64,000 nt of DNA from Euryodendron excelsum (GCA_033060915.1 CM065384.1:31231501-31295500); one strand, 5' to 3'. Shown: positions 34,701-46,507, counted from the stretch's first letter. Numbers and translations are program-made. Notes: generated from the sequence alone by a model not told the origin.

Positions 34701-37202
34701 CGATTTAAATTCTTCTTAGATTCTAGGCACCAATAATAGAATTATTATGCTTGTAAAATATATTCAAATAAAAAAAATTATAAATACATAGCCAAATGGT
34801 ATGTTGCCACATATATAAAGTAGTAAGAATTCCTTCAACCCATGTTGGAAAAAATCAATATCCATACATATATATACTAGCAGTAAACTCGTGCTCTGCA
34901 CAGACTACAAATATTGAACAATAAGTCGGTTTTTTAAATAATTTTTTACAAAAAAAAATTTATAGGGTCGTTTATTTAAAATATGATATTATACGATTAA
35001 ACATGTTATAATATTTTTTCTATTAAAATAGCCATAAAGAGAAAAAATGTAATACTAACTATTATAAGTCATACTTTTATTATATCTTTGTTCATTGAAA
35101 GTAAATACGGTAATTAAAAATATCGAGTTAAGTTTATTAAGTTATATTCAAGATTAAAAAGAAATAAACAAAATTTATAAGGAAAAAAAAAAAGTAACAT
35201 TTAGAACATTATTATATATTCTCCCAATCCATCTCATACTTAAGACCTTATATATATGTGTCTAATATCTATCAAGAAATAGTCATTCAAATTAATAAAA
35301 CAATGTTATTACACTTTGTTTTTTGAGAAAACATAAATTAATAGTGATACAAAATTAATTGAATTTCCAAAAATTTAGTAAAATAACTATAGTTAAATTT
35401 TTTAATTCCATACTTGGATAATACTTGAATATTGTTCATCTGTAAAACTACTAAATAAAAAGTTAATATACTTTATTTGTGTTAAATTTTCTAGTTTTTT
35501 TTTTCCTTTTTTATGGGTAATTATTTAATATAATAGAATAAATTCATGCAATGTGAAATAAATTAGTAATCCGTTATTTATTTTTTGCAATGACACATCA
35601 TTAACCTATTTTCATATGTATGTCCTTTTTCGTTACCTAAAGATTTATATATAGTGAGTTTATTAAAATGAACCCATACTAAAGCCTATATACATGATAT
35701 TAAGCATGCTACTACATACACTAAAAAAATTATGATAGACAAAATAAAAACTATTTATCTTATGTATTAATTATTATTTTATAAGCTTATTAACTTTCTT
35801 TAATGTTATCTTTAATATGTTTGGGTAAATCTAACCCACAAAAAAAATAAATATAAAATATATAAGAATTTTAAATAGTTAAATTACTTTGAAAAGAACA
35901 TTATTCATTAAAATTTATTTAAATTGTTAAATTTAGTTACAATGTTGTTTATAAAAAAAATCAATGGTATATTTAGTTTACTATATTTTTTATTTTTATT
36001 AACTTTTATAGTTTACATATTGAAAGGTGACAATTCAAAAAAAAAAACCTGCTTTATGAGTTAAAAGGACCAACGCCTTTATGATATTTTTATTTTTATA
36101 TTTTTTAAATTTAAAAAATTAAGAAAAATAAATCAGCTCAAACACTTTTGCTATAACATATGGATAGGGAGCAAGAGTACCAAGAGCAGGGCTTTGATTT
36201 CGGTGTCAGTGAGATTCCCTCCCTCACCGTCAGCATCAATATCCTTGAGAGAAATAAGGGTGCTCAACAAGTCAGCGTGGTGAGTTTGGGCCTCAGCACC
36301 AGCAGGGCTGCTGATCTTGTGCTCCTCGATGATGGCGTTGAGGAATGAATCGAACCTAGAGTGGAGCTTTTTCATCTTGGCGGCAACGCCCTGGAGGTCC
36401 AGCCACTCGAGGGCGGGAACGAAGTCGCCGATGTTGAAGACCCCGGCGAGGACCATGAGCTCCACTACCATCTGCTTGAACTCGTCGGCCTTGGGATCCC
36501 CTCCACCGCTGCCGTCGCCGAACACCCTCCGCCCCAGCATCACCCGCCCCAGCGCGTTGGTGGTGCACACGTTCAGCAGCTGCCCCAGGTTCACCGCCGC
36601 CGCTTGTCCCCCACTGGCCAGCGCCCCTGTCAGTATCGCTACCTCCTCCTGCAACAAGTATATATATATATATATATATGTATATATCTCTACGTATTTG
36701 TTTTGAAAACAATTGAATGAGTGCGAGTGTGTGAACATGAAAGAGAGACCTGGCGGACGTGACGGAAGTCATCCAAGGCCTTGGCGGAGAAGAGGTGGAC
36801 GGAGCAGATTTTCCTAAGCATGCGCCACCGTGGACCATACGGTGCAAACACAAGGTCCTGATAGTTGTAAGCAATATGCTTAGCACCGGAGTTGGGCGGC
36901 CGGCTAGAGAAGTTGGCATCATGGGTCTTCAAGAACTGTGCTGCAACAGACGCCGACGCCGCCACCACCACGTGGACGGACCCAAGCCGAAGGTGCATGA
37001 GGGGCCCATAGGTCCTAGCCATGGCCGCGATGGAGTGGTGTGGCATGGTGCCTAGGTGGGGCAGGTTTCCGATGACCGGCCATGGTTTTGGTCCCGGTGG
37101 TAGTGGCAGTGGGTGACGTTTAAGGAGGGTGCGTAGGTTGAGGAAGCAATATAGAAAGAAACCAACGACCAGAGAGTATAGAATAACATCCAAAGAAGCC
37201 AT
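31086..37202 (-). CDS. F3'H: Flavonoid 3'-hydroxylase, cytochrome P450 CYP75B family
   Basis: An ER-bound P450 that hydroxylates the 3' position of the flavonoid B-ring (naringenin, dihydrokaempferol and related substrates) with NADPH-P450 reductase. Three exons (37202-36750, 36648-36181, 31727-31086) join in phase 0 with GT-AG introns to give 520 residues, close to the family's usual 510-520. Visible parts: N-terminal membrane anchor (about residues 6-22), hinge PPGPKPWP (35-42), oxygen-binding AGTDTS (312-317), ETFR K-helix (369-372), PERF (424-427) and heme loop FGAGRRICAG (448-457, Cys455 the iron ligand). VVVAAS, GGEK and ADVRG match motifs held typical of F3'H, and the C-terminal MDEAYGLTLQRA favours CYP75B over CYP75A. 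No stop or shift is seen. Expression was not testable from sequence. Confidence 0.93.
33499..33683. mobile_element. PIF/Harbinger-like MITE in F3'H intron 2
   Basis: Ends GGGGGTATTTGG and CCAAACACCCCA, flanked on both sides by TAA. The interior has the same AAACTATAAGCTA and TTACTAAATAAGC words as the element at 2217-2416. Confidence 0.72.
34612..34848. mobile_element. Inverted-repeat MITE candidate in F3'H intron 2
   Basis: The left end (TCCTCCAACCTAGGTTGGAG, then GTACGTGGCAGCACACCA) pairs with the reverse complement of the right end (TTTCCAACATGGGTTGAAGG, then ATGTGGCAACATACCA) over about 55 bp. The left end is itself a 24-bp perfect palindrome at 34613-34636. Confidence 0.6.
36181..36648 (-). 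CDS. F3'H: F3'H exon 2
   Basis: 156 codons, from EEVAILTGALASGGQ to LTDTEIKALLL. Acceptor TTGCAG|GAG, donor CTCTTG|GTACTC. It contains the FNIGDFVPALEWLDLQGV segment conserved in CYP75. An in-frame read-through into the intron adds only a few codons before a stop, so the splice site is needed. Confidence 0.93.
36649..36749 (-). other. F3'H intron 1 with (TA)n microsatellite
   Basis: 101 bp, donor GTCTCT, acceptor TTGTTGCAG, with a (TA)n tract at about 36659-36679 close to the acceptor. Confidence 0.88.
36750..37202 (-). CDS. F3'H: F3'H exon 1
   Basis: Starts MASLDVILYSLVVGFFLYCF and ends ALDDFRHVRQ, 151 codons. Donor reads CAG|GTCTCT. The start is the only Met before the membrane anchor and lies 43-66 bp downstream of TATA-like boxes. 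It carries the anchor, the proline-rich hinge and the VVVAASAS motif. It is notably GC-rich against the AT-rich surroundings. Confidence 0.93.
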
Positions 37203-37244
37203 GTTTTGTTCTTCAAGTGACTAATTTTTCAGTCAAGAGAGGGT

Positions 37245-37269
37245 CATATATAGGGTTTACATATATAGA
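37245..37269 (-). promoter_or_regulatory. TATA-like boxes of F3'H
   Basis: Two CTATATATG motifs on the minus strand (37245-37253 and about 37260-37268), 43-66 bp before the start codon. The outer one leaves room for a 5' UTR of about 30 bases. Confidence 0.55.
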
Positions 37270-37307
37270 AGTGCGTAGATATGGAAGAGTTAGATTGAAA
37301 GTCTGAT

Positions 37308-37314
37308 ACCAACC
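37308..37314 (+). promoter_or_regulatory. MYB AC-element (ACCAACC) upstream of F3'H
   Basis: ACCAACC fits the ACCWAMC consensus bound by R2R3-MYB regulators of phenylpropanoid genes. It lies 106 bp before the ATG. Position and sequence fit flavonoid control; binding is inferred. Confidence 0.5.
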
Positions 37315-37504
37315 GCAATTAAGAACAAGAAATTATTATTTTTCTTGAATGATCGCGCGGCCCTCTTTCATTCTCTTACTATTACCGTGAGTCTATTTTA
37401 AGTGAGTCCCGTTGGTGTGTTGCTGCATTAGGAGAATGGGTACTCCAAGAAGACGGAAAAAATAATTTTCCCCACAAGAAGAGCTCTCCAATTTTGTTGG
37501 GTAG

Positions 37505-38201
37505 CAGGCCCGGCTCTATGGCTAGGCGCTTGCCTCTCCAATTTTTAAAATCTTCATAGGTTCTAGTATGGATCTTATGTAATTTTTTTCATCTCCTTTT
37601 ATAAAGAGCTTCATTTTGAATGAGAAAAAAATACTTAATAGAAAAAAGAGACAAAATCAACTACACTAGTAAATTTAAGAGAGTAAAAATATCATTTTAA
37701 CCAATAATAAATTGAAGACCTCAATTTTTTTTTAAGCCTTACATGCTATAATCAAAGCCTTATATGATTTTTACAAAATTTTTTTAATGCTCCGTTTAAA
37801 ACCCCGACTTTCAGTGACAAAAGTAAATGACAAGAAAAATGTGAGAGAAAAGAAAATAAAAATACTATTTCATTTTATTATCTTTTCTCTCACTTTTTCC
37901 TTTTCTTTTACGTTTTCTACCAAAAATTCGGATACCAAACGGAGCATCAAAAAACATCTCAGTATAGACAAGAAAAAATGCCCTATAAAAGTGATCTCGA
38001 AATTGAATACACTAATTAAAAAATATATACATTTTTCAACTGAAAAAGGCCCATTGGAAGAAGGCCAAAATTAGCATACCGATAAATTTTAGAAAAAAAA
38101 TACTGATTTTATCAAAAAAAATTATTTTATAAACTAAAAACATAAAAAACCTCATTTAAAATTGTTTGTCTTAGACCTCAAGTTGTCTTGAGTCAGCCCT
38201 G
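37505..38201. mobile_element. Non-autonomous hAT element, 697 bp
   Basis: Ends CAGGCCCGGCTCTA and (reverse complement) CAGGGCTGACTCAA resemble the CAGGGCCGGC-type hAT termini. Eight-base flanks TTGGGTAG (37497-37504) and TTGCGTAG (38202-38209) match at seven of eight positions, the target size for hAT. No transposase frame. A smaller MITE is nested at 37787-37947. The flanks rejoin into a sequence like the duplicated segment at 38695-38730. Confidence 0.8.
37787..37947. mobile_element. 161-bp hairpin MITE nested in the hAT element
   Basis: Ends ATGCTCCGTTT and AAACGGAGCAT are exact inverted complements. The centre pairs again (GTGAGAGAAAAGA with TCTTTTCTCTCAC), so the whole element folds as a hairpin. 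Confidence 0.78.
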
Positions 38202-38333
38202 TTGCGTAGTGTAATTTGACGTGTGTGAATAAAAGTTATTCACTTTAAAACAAAAAATTTATTTTAATAAATTTTAATTATAAAATTATCATTGCTCCTT
38301 CATTCTCATAGAATTTTTTATATAAAATTCTGA

Positions 38334-41300
38334 AAAATTAACATTTTCTTTACAACGATAGAAAAAGAATTTGAGGTCCTAAAATAATAAATTTTCCTAC
38401 AAGAGTGAGAAATTATTCCGTAGGTTTGGAACACTACGTTAGCATGATGATGTGGTGTACCTAACTATTTAAAAATAACCACATCATGTATTTTTTGTCA
38501 ACTCAACTACATGAGTAATAAATATAAATATGTTACGAAAATTGTTATTTATATTATTCTAATAATTAGGTCAACCAACCTAAAAATGAGATCAATCAAC
38601 CTAAAATAGGAACACATGTTTATTTTTAATTAGTTGAGCACACTATATTATCAACCTAATGTAGTGTTTGAGACCTACTAAATAATTTCTCATCAAGAAG
38701 AGCCGATCAATTTTGTTGTGTAGTGTGTCAATGCATAAAGGAATGGTAGGTGACGTACTAAAAGCTAGTTGATCTCTTACCTAGCAATATGACAAAAAAA
38801 TTTCTAAATTTAAATCTATCTTTCTCCTTAAGTAGTGCAATTTATGAAACTGTTTGAGCACTTGTGAGCTCACATGTATTGCATGCCAGCTGCAAATGGT
38901 CCACCCTCACACATTGCACATCAATGCATTAATAATGATGGATCTGTTTTCATTTTGCTTTTTTTTTATGTGAAATTTTCACTATTAAATTTTCACCAAA
39001 AATTCTTTTCAGAATTATGTGAAGATGGCAATTTTAACTAAGAGACTTTTGAAGAGTTTTTTTTTCAAAGTGAAAGATTCTTATTCATTCACATCGTTTT
39101 ACCAAAACATCGTATATAATTTCTCTTTTGGTATGACATTAATCGCTAAAATTAAGAGCCTTATTGGAAGTTACATAAAGTTGTCATTATTGTAGGATTT
39201 TCCAACCTTTATATGGCTATTTATTACCATCATTGTCTCGTTTGTGCTTGGTTATGTTGAAGATAATTTACTCACGATGAGCCATTTAAGAAACGAACAT
39301 TTTGTTCTTACAAAAAATTTACACAGAAAACTCTATCAAAATGACGTGGTAACGGTATATATAAAATAATGAGCCCAAATAATGGATGTTTATATTAAAA
39401 TAAAAGGATTACAAAAACACCACATCATTCGGTAAAATTTTTGTACAAAATATATGTTTGAATAGCATTACTCTTCTGGAAAAGATTCCCTACACTTTCA
39501 TCTCCTAAAAGATTGGGGTTTGGGCACCACAAGATCTTAAGTTCAAAACTTGTCAGATGGTAAAAGAGGTCGTCAAAGGAGAACAAAACACTTCTAATAA
39601 TATACAACGAATTTATTAGTAATACAATTTTTATTCTTGTTGCTATATATTATGGTCACTCTAAAATTGTTAATACGTATGCTATCCACTTGAAATCTTT
39701 GAAAGTTTGAGTGTATAGATAGAAAGGAAACCAAAACAAAAATGCAAACACTTTCCATTCTCACTCTTTGGCTTTGTAATTTTTATATTATGTTTGGATC
39801 TTAGATTTGTGAAAAAAAAAAAAAGAAAAAGCAAGAGAAAATATAAGAAAAAAAATTGTTACTGTTAAAATTATTTAATCCGTTAAAAGATAATATTACG
39901 GGAACACAAAAAAATATTGATTGACACTCTAATTTTTTAACTTGTGTGGAAGATTATTATAATTCAAATCCCTTAATATTTAGGTGACAAAAATTTTGTT
40001 GATTGACGTTAATTTTTCACTCTGGCTTTGAGAACCAAGAAATAAAAGACCCTCAATTACACAAGGATGCTCTAAACAGAAAGAAGATCCATACACATAG
40101 TCTCTAATCTCTATCTGCTTGCAGTCAAAAGTTATAATATCACATATATGAATTATATAACCTATGATTTCATACAACAAATGCCAGTAAAAATTATTAG
40201 CAGCAATAACAACAACATTGAAGCTCACGTCCGAAAGAGAGGTTTCTCACAAATGCTATTTTTTGTTGTAATGGACCCTCTTACGTGTAATTCACTTTAA
40301 CCAAGAAATGATCAGTAATCAAATTACAAAGAAATCAAATCTAACCAATTATCAAAACATTGAAATACTTCACATTCAACTATGAGTTATAGTTCATGCA
40401 AAGTGACAAATATTTTAAAATCAGTTGGAAACGATACATATATACACTCCTGTCCATTTCAAAGGTGTGCCAACTAGCAAGGCTTTGAATGCGATGATCT
40501 GTCAAATGCTTCACCAGCCAATAAAAGCATGTAATCGGGCTGTACTCCTACCTAACTAAACTGCATGTATGACAATGCTATTTTGGTGTGTGCATGCGTG
40601 GCAGTGGGTTGTCCACATCTATATATAAATATATATATTGCGGGCCCTCCTGTTTTTTTTGTCTTGTGCTTCGAAAAGGAAAGTAAAAAACAAAAGAAAT
40701 TGAAGTCTAACATAATCGTGCCGATCATGTCGGCAAAAAGCAAGCGGTTCAGATTTTTCATGGGTCATTTGATAGTCGGTGATAGACGTTCGAACGACCA
40801 TTCGAATGCCTCCCTATTTTTTCTCAACTATTTAACGCAGAATGTTTCCAATTTGGGAATCTAGTCTAGTTTTGGATATTTGGTACTTGGTTTTCTTAGC
40901 TATTTGTACATTTCTGAAGAGAGAAACACTTGAATTTACATTATAATAGCTAGATTTTGATACAAATTGCCTTCAACTCATCATTACTTTTTCAATTAAT
41001 CTAGTTTTTGCAGTGGAATTGAGTAGTTAAATCAATTTTTGGATGCAATTGTGAATATGAAACAAGAATTTATAAGTCTTCAATGGAGGTATAATGAGTT
41101 TTCAATGATTAAGCTTCTAATTATTCTAATTCTAAGCAATTGAAGTCGTCATCTATAAGAAAACTTAGATCTTTTATTAAGTTTGGTAACTTTTATGCAC
41201 AATCTTATCATTGGTATAAGAATTGCAAAAATCGATGATATGGGTCTATGATTCTCAAATTGAATACAAATCTATACTCAATTGTTAATGAATTCTCATT

Positions 41301-41415
41301 TCTATAGTCTAAATCTTCCGAATCAAACGTTCATGAAGAGACCTTTTATTTGAATTATAAATTCCTCTATTAAAGTTTTATAGAGACTTGGTTGGTTGAA
41401 TCAATTGTGTACAAG
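38334..41415. repeat. Segmental tandem duplication, unit A (3.08 kb)
   Basis: It starts AAAATTAACATTTTCTTTAC and ends CAATTGTGTACAAG, and is followed head-to-tail by unit B. It is non-coding: short frames at 39425-39607 and 39980-40228 are conserved in B only because the DNA is nearly identical. It lacks a 418-bp segment present in B (junction at 40766/40767). Confidence 0.93.
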
Positions 41416-44400
41416 AAAATTAACATTTTCTTTACAACAATAGAAAAAGAATTTGAGGTCCTAAAATAATAAATATTTTCCTACAAGAGTGAGAAATTAT
41501 TCCATAGGCCTGGAACACCACGTTAGCATGATGATATGATATACCTAACTATTTAAAAATAACCACATCATGTATTTTTTGTCAACTCAACTATATGGGT
41601 CATAAATATGAATATGTTACGAAAATTGTTATTTATATTATTCTAATAATTAGGTCAATAAACCTAAAAATGAGATCAATCAACCTAAAATAGGAACACG
41701 TGTTTATTTTTAATTAGTTGAGCACACTATATTATCATCCTAATGTAGTGTTTGGGACCTACTAAATAATTTCTCATGAGGAAGAGCTCTCCAATTTTGT
41801 TGTGTTGTGTGTCAATGCATGAAGGAATGGTAGGTAACATACTAAAAGCTAGTTGAGTCTCTTACCTAGCAATATGACAAAAAAATTTCTAAATTTAAAT
41901 CTGTCTTTCTCCTTAAGTAGTGCAATTTATGAAACTGTTTGAGCACTTGTGAGCTCACATGTATTGCATGCCAGCTGCAAATGGTCCACCCTCACACATT
42001 GCACATCAATGCATTAATAATGATGGATCTGTTTTCATTTTGCTTTTTTTTTTATGTGAAATTTTCACTATTAAATTTTCACCAAAAATTCTTTTTAGAA
42101 TTATGTGAAGATGGCAATTTTAACTAAGAGACTTCTGAAGAGTTTTTTTTTTTAAAGTGAAAGATTCTTATTCATTCACGCCGTTTTACCAAAACATCGT
42201 ATATAATTTCTCTTTTTGTATGACATTAATCGCTAAAATTAAAAGCCTTATTGGAAGTTACATAACGTTGTCATTATTGTAGGATTTTCCAACCTTTATA
42301 TGGCTATTTATTACCATCATTGTCTCGTTTGTGCTTGGTTATGTTGAAGATAATTTACTCACGATGAGCCATTTAAGAAACGAACATTTTGTTCTTACAA
42401 AATATTTATACCAAAAACTCTATCAAAATGACGTGGTAACGGTATATATAAAATAATGAGCCAAAATAATGGATGATTATATTAAAATACAAGGATTACA
42501 AAAACACCACATCATTCGGTAAAATTTTTGTACAAAATATATGTTTGAATAGCATTACTCTTCTGGAAAAGATTCCCTACACTTTCATCTCCTAAAAGAT
42601 TGGGGTTTGGGCACCACAAGATCTTAAGTTCAAAACTTGTCAGATGGTAAAAGAGGTCGTCAAAGGAGAACAAAACACTTCTAATAATATACAACGAATT
42701 TATTAATAATACAATTTTTATTCTTGTTGCTATATATTGTGGTCACTCTAAAATTGTTAATACGTATGCTATCCACTTGAAATCTTTGAAAGTTTGAGTG
42801 TATAGATAGAAAGGAAACCAAAACAAAAATGCAAACACTTTCCATTCTCACTCTTTGGCTTTGTAATTTTTATATTATGTTTGGATCTTAGATTTATGGA
42901 GAAAAAGAAAAAGCAAGAGAAAATATAAGAAAAAAAATTGTTACTGTTAAAATTATTTAATCCGTTAAAAGATAATATTACGGGAACACAAAAAAATATT
43001 GATTGGCACTCTAATTTTTTAACTTGTGTGGAAGATTATTATAATTCAAATCCCTTAATATTTAGGTGACAAAAATTTTGTTGATTGACGTTAATTTTTC
43101 ACTCTGGCTTTGAGAACCAAGAAATAAAAGACCCTCAATTACACAAGGATGCTCTAAACAGAAAGAAGATCCATACACATATTCTCTAATCTCTATCTGC
43201 TTGCAGTCAAAAGTTATAATATCACATATATGAATCATATAGCCTATGATTTCATACAACAAATGCCAGTAAAAATTATTAGCAGCAATAACAACAACAT
43301 TGAAGCTCACGTCCGAAAGAGAGGTTTCTCACAAATGCTATTTTTTGTTGTAATGGACCCTCTTACGTGTAATTCACTTTAACCAATAAATGATCAGTAA
43401 TCAAATTACAAAGAAATCAAATCTAACCACTTATCAAAACATTGAAATACTTCACATTCAACTATGAGTTATAGTTCATGCAAAGTGACAAATATTTTAA
43501 AATCAGTTGGAAACGATACATATATACACTCCTGTCCATTTCAAAGGTGTGCCAACTAGCAAGGCTTTGAATGCGATGATATGTCAAATGCTTCACCACC
43601 CAATAAAAGCATGTAATCGGGCTGTACTCCCACCTAACTAAACTGCATGTATGACAATGCTATTTTGGTGTGTGCATGCGTGGCAGTGGGTTGTCCACAT
43701 CTATATATAAATATATATATTGCGGGCCCTCCTATTTTTTTGTTTTGTTCTTCGAAAAGGAAAGAAGAAAACAAAAGAAATTGAAGTCTAACATAATCGT
43801 GCCGATCATGTCGGCAAAAAGCAAGCGGTTCAGATTTTTCATGGGTCTTTCAAGATCACGAGTTCTTCAATTTGTTCTCTCCCCATTTTAACCAATGCAT
43901 CAGCACATAAGCGGTGCCGATCATTTGCGGGCTCTCCTAAGTTCCTAACCTTCTTGTTTCAATTATAGTCATAAGGAACACTATTTAACAAGAGAAACAC
44001 ACTTTATTTGACAAGGAAACGTGCATTTTCTATTTAGTCACGTCATTATACATTAAAATTATGTATTAATTTTCTATTTATACAATATTACTCGTTAAAA
44101 TTAAGGCCTCATGGATACTTATATAAAGTCGTTTTCATTGTAGCATTTCTAAACCTTATATGGATGTTTATGATCATGTTTTGCCATTTGATTCAGTCTA
44201 CTCCATGTTTTGCCATTTGATTCAGGTTCAATAGCAGGGCAGAAATTCATAGAGCTCACATTGTCATTTGATAGCCAGTGATAGACGTTCGAACGACCAT
44301 TCGAATGCCTCCCTATTTTTTTCCCAACTATTTAACGCAGAATGTTTCCAATTTGGGGATCTAGCCTAGTTTTGGACATTTGGTACTTAGTTTTCTTAGC

Positions 44401-44904
44401 TATTTGTACATTTCTAGAGAGAGAAACACTTGAATTTACATTATAATAGCTAGATTTCGATACAAATTGCCTTCAATTCATCATTACTTCTTCAATTAAT
44501 CTAGTTATTGCAATGGAATTGAGTAGCTAAATTAATTTTTGAATGCAATTGTAAAGATCAACCAAGAATTTATAAGTCTATAATGGGTTTTCAATGATTT
44601 AGCTTCTAATTATTCTAATTCTTAGCAATTGAAGTCTTCATCTATAAGAAAACTTAGATCCTTTATTAAGTTTGGTAACTCTTATGCACAATCTTATCAT
44701 TGGTATAAGAATTGCAAAAATCGATGATATGGGTCTATGATTCTCAAATTGAATACAAATCTATACTCAATTGTTAATGAATTCTCATTTTTACAGTCTA
44801 AATCTTCCGAATCAAAGATTCCTGAAGAGACCTTTGATTTGAATTATAATATCCTCTATTAAAGTTTTATAAAGACTTGGTTGGTTGAATCAATTGTGTA
44901 CAAG
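41416..44904. repeat. Segmental tandem duplication, unit B (3.49 kb)
   Basis: It aligns with unit A along its length with few substitutions and small indels, and carries an extra 418 bp (43848-44265). The copies are similar enough that the duplication looks younger than most retroelements here. Confidence 0.93.
43848..44265. repeat. 418-bp segment unique to unit B, itself a diverged copy of unit sequence
   Basis: Both ends carry GTC, as expected for loss from unit A by microhomology. The inside shows a weak copy of unit sequence (TTAAAATTAAGGCC... TTGTAGCATTTCTAAACCTTATATGG against 39147-39220). It ends with a tandem CCATGTTTTGCCATTTGATTCA pair near 44172-44225. Confidence 0.75.
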
Positions 44905-45032
44905 ACCTTTCTCCTATTTCTAAATCTAGTTTTGAATTGCTTGCATTAGTAGATTAAACAAACCAAATCACAACTCTTAAACAAAAAAGAAATTTTTATC
45001 TTCTTTTAGATACAATTTATCAATAGCAATTC
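44905..45032. other. Spacer before the transposon-protein pseudogene
   Basis: AT-rich. It may be the leader of the element that follows; no primer-binding site was recognised. Confidence 0.4.
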
Positions 45033-46507
45033 ATGCTTAGGTTGTTTAGTACTTGCTTGCGTTATTCTCATATTGAGATTGGTTCTTGGGGATTCAATAT
45101 CCCGTTTTGTCGGGATTTAAACTACACGCAACAACCCATACTCTTGCAGTATCGAGATAAGTATGATCAAGATTTCTTCTCTAGAGTTATTTTGAACGGC
45201 AGATGGATTGATTATGGTTTCTTTGCTAGAGAGAAGTTTACTTTTGAGCCCAAACTTGAGAAACTTAAATGAAAATCCATGACATTGTTGAGAGATGATG
45301 TTCTACCATGAGTTGGTTAGGCAATTTTATGCCCATGCCCAAAAGGAAAGAAGAAGTGTAAATATTTCTAGTTATGTTAAGGGTGTTTCTATTCTTCTCA
45401 CTAAGGGTATGATTTGTCAAATTTTGGGTATGAATGCTGGTGGAGAAATAAGGAAGAAGAACATAGATAGATGTGCAACCCTAACCATTCTTATGGGTAA
45501 AGAAGTGACTGATGATAGTTTCCAACCCACTGCTAATAAACTCACATTAGAATTGAGACTTGTCCATTATTTTGTGTGCCACATTCTTATTTCTAAAGGT
45601 GGGAAGTTTGAGTACGTTTTTTTAGAAATAGTTGTTTTTCATGTAGCCTTACTTAACTGAGACCAATGTTGACTTGGCTGACTTTATTTTGAACCATATA
45701 CTTAAGGCAACAAGGACAAAGGTAAGTTTGTCTTATGGAATATTTTTTACAAAGGTCTTCCAATACTTTAAAGTTGATTTGTCAAATGAAAAGAAAAGGA
45801 CACCTGATTCCAATTCTGATGAGTACAATCATAAGACTTTGTCCAGGATGAGGTACTTTTATGACGACCAGACCAAGAAGTGAACCCCAAAGAAGGAGAA
45901 AATTGCTAATGAAAGTGCAACTCCAAAAGCTAGCACATTTGAAAAAGGTGAATCATCTAGAACACAAAGGAAACTTTTTTCCATGGACACTATGCCTAAC
46001 AGCAGTTTTGTGCAGATAGAAGTCTTGATGAATATTATGAAAGAAATGAAGAAATAGCAAGAAGAGATGTTTACCAAATTTGATAAGAAAATTAATAATG
46101 GAGCAATGAGGCTACTACAAACTAAGAAGAAGGTAAGGTAAATAAGCAAAGCTTTTGTGACTACGGGAAGCAATCTGAGGAAAGACATCACCAATGACAT
46201 TGTTGTCTCAACTGAACATATTGAGAAATACATCAAGAAGGTCATTGGAAATAAATACATACTCATTTTCCCTGAAGCAGCAAAGTTGGCAAAGGAGGAC
46301 TAAACCACTGATGAGGTGAGTGAATCAACTGAGGGAGACAACACTCCAATTGCTGAACCATCAGATCCTTCAAGCCAAGCCCCTCCAGAGCAATCAACAT
46401 GCACTCACAGATATGGCCTGAGACAAAGGAATCCAACCTCCAAATTCACCAACACTGCTGATGACCCTGTTGACCTATCTCACACCCTATCTCCCAAAAC
46501 CAAATGA
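45033..46507 (+). pseudogene. 'Putative plant transposon protein' (Transposase_32-like) ORF, broken
   Basis: Successive frames read FFAREKFTFEPKLEKLK (to 45272), HELVRQFYAHAQKERRSVNI, SYVKGVSILLTKGMICQILG and LTLELRLVHYFVCHILISKG (45295-45660), DEYNHKTLSRMRYFYDD (45674-45883), then a Lys/Glu-rich stretch with stops and an acidic/Pro-rich tail RYGLRQRNPTSKFTN (46316-46507). The RGV-like SYVKGVSI and KTL.RM motifs, in this order, are those I associate with the plant-specific family found in retroelement-derived genes. At least three frame breaks prevent a full protein. Function of the family is not established. Confidence 0.65.

Larger units (their letters stand above)
31728..36180 (-). other. 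F3'H intron 2, 4.45 kb
   Basis: Long AT-rich intron between donor GTACTC and acceptor CTATTGCAG. It holds a PIF-like MITE (33499-33683), possibly within an older decayed MITE (about 33328-33782), an inverted-repeat element (34612-34848), and (TA)n tracts at 34266-34287 and 34591-34602. About 34850-36150 is plain AT-rich DNA. No gene is seen inside. Confidence 0.85.

Noticed and set aside
36356..36922. 188-residue minus-strand frame and plus-strand frames over the P450 exons
   Set aside because: Shadow frames of GC-rich F3'H exons 1 and 2; they run through splice sites and a TA repeat.
39425..43310. Small frames conserved between units A and B (60 and 82 residues)
   Set aside because: Conservation reflects recent duplication of the DNA; there is no sign of coding constraint or homology.
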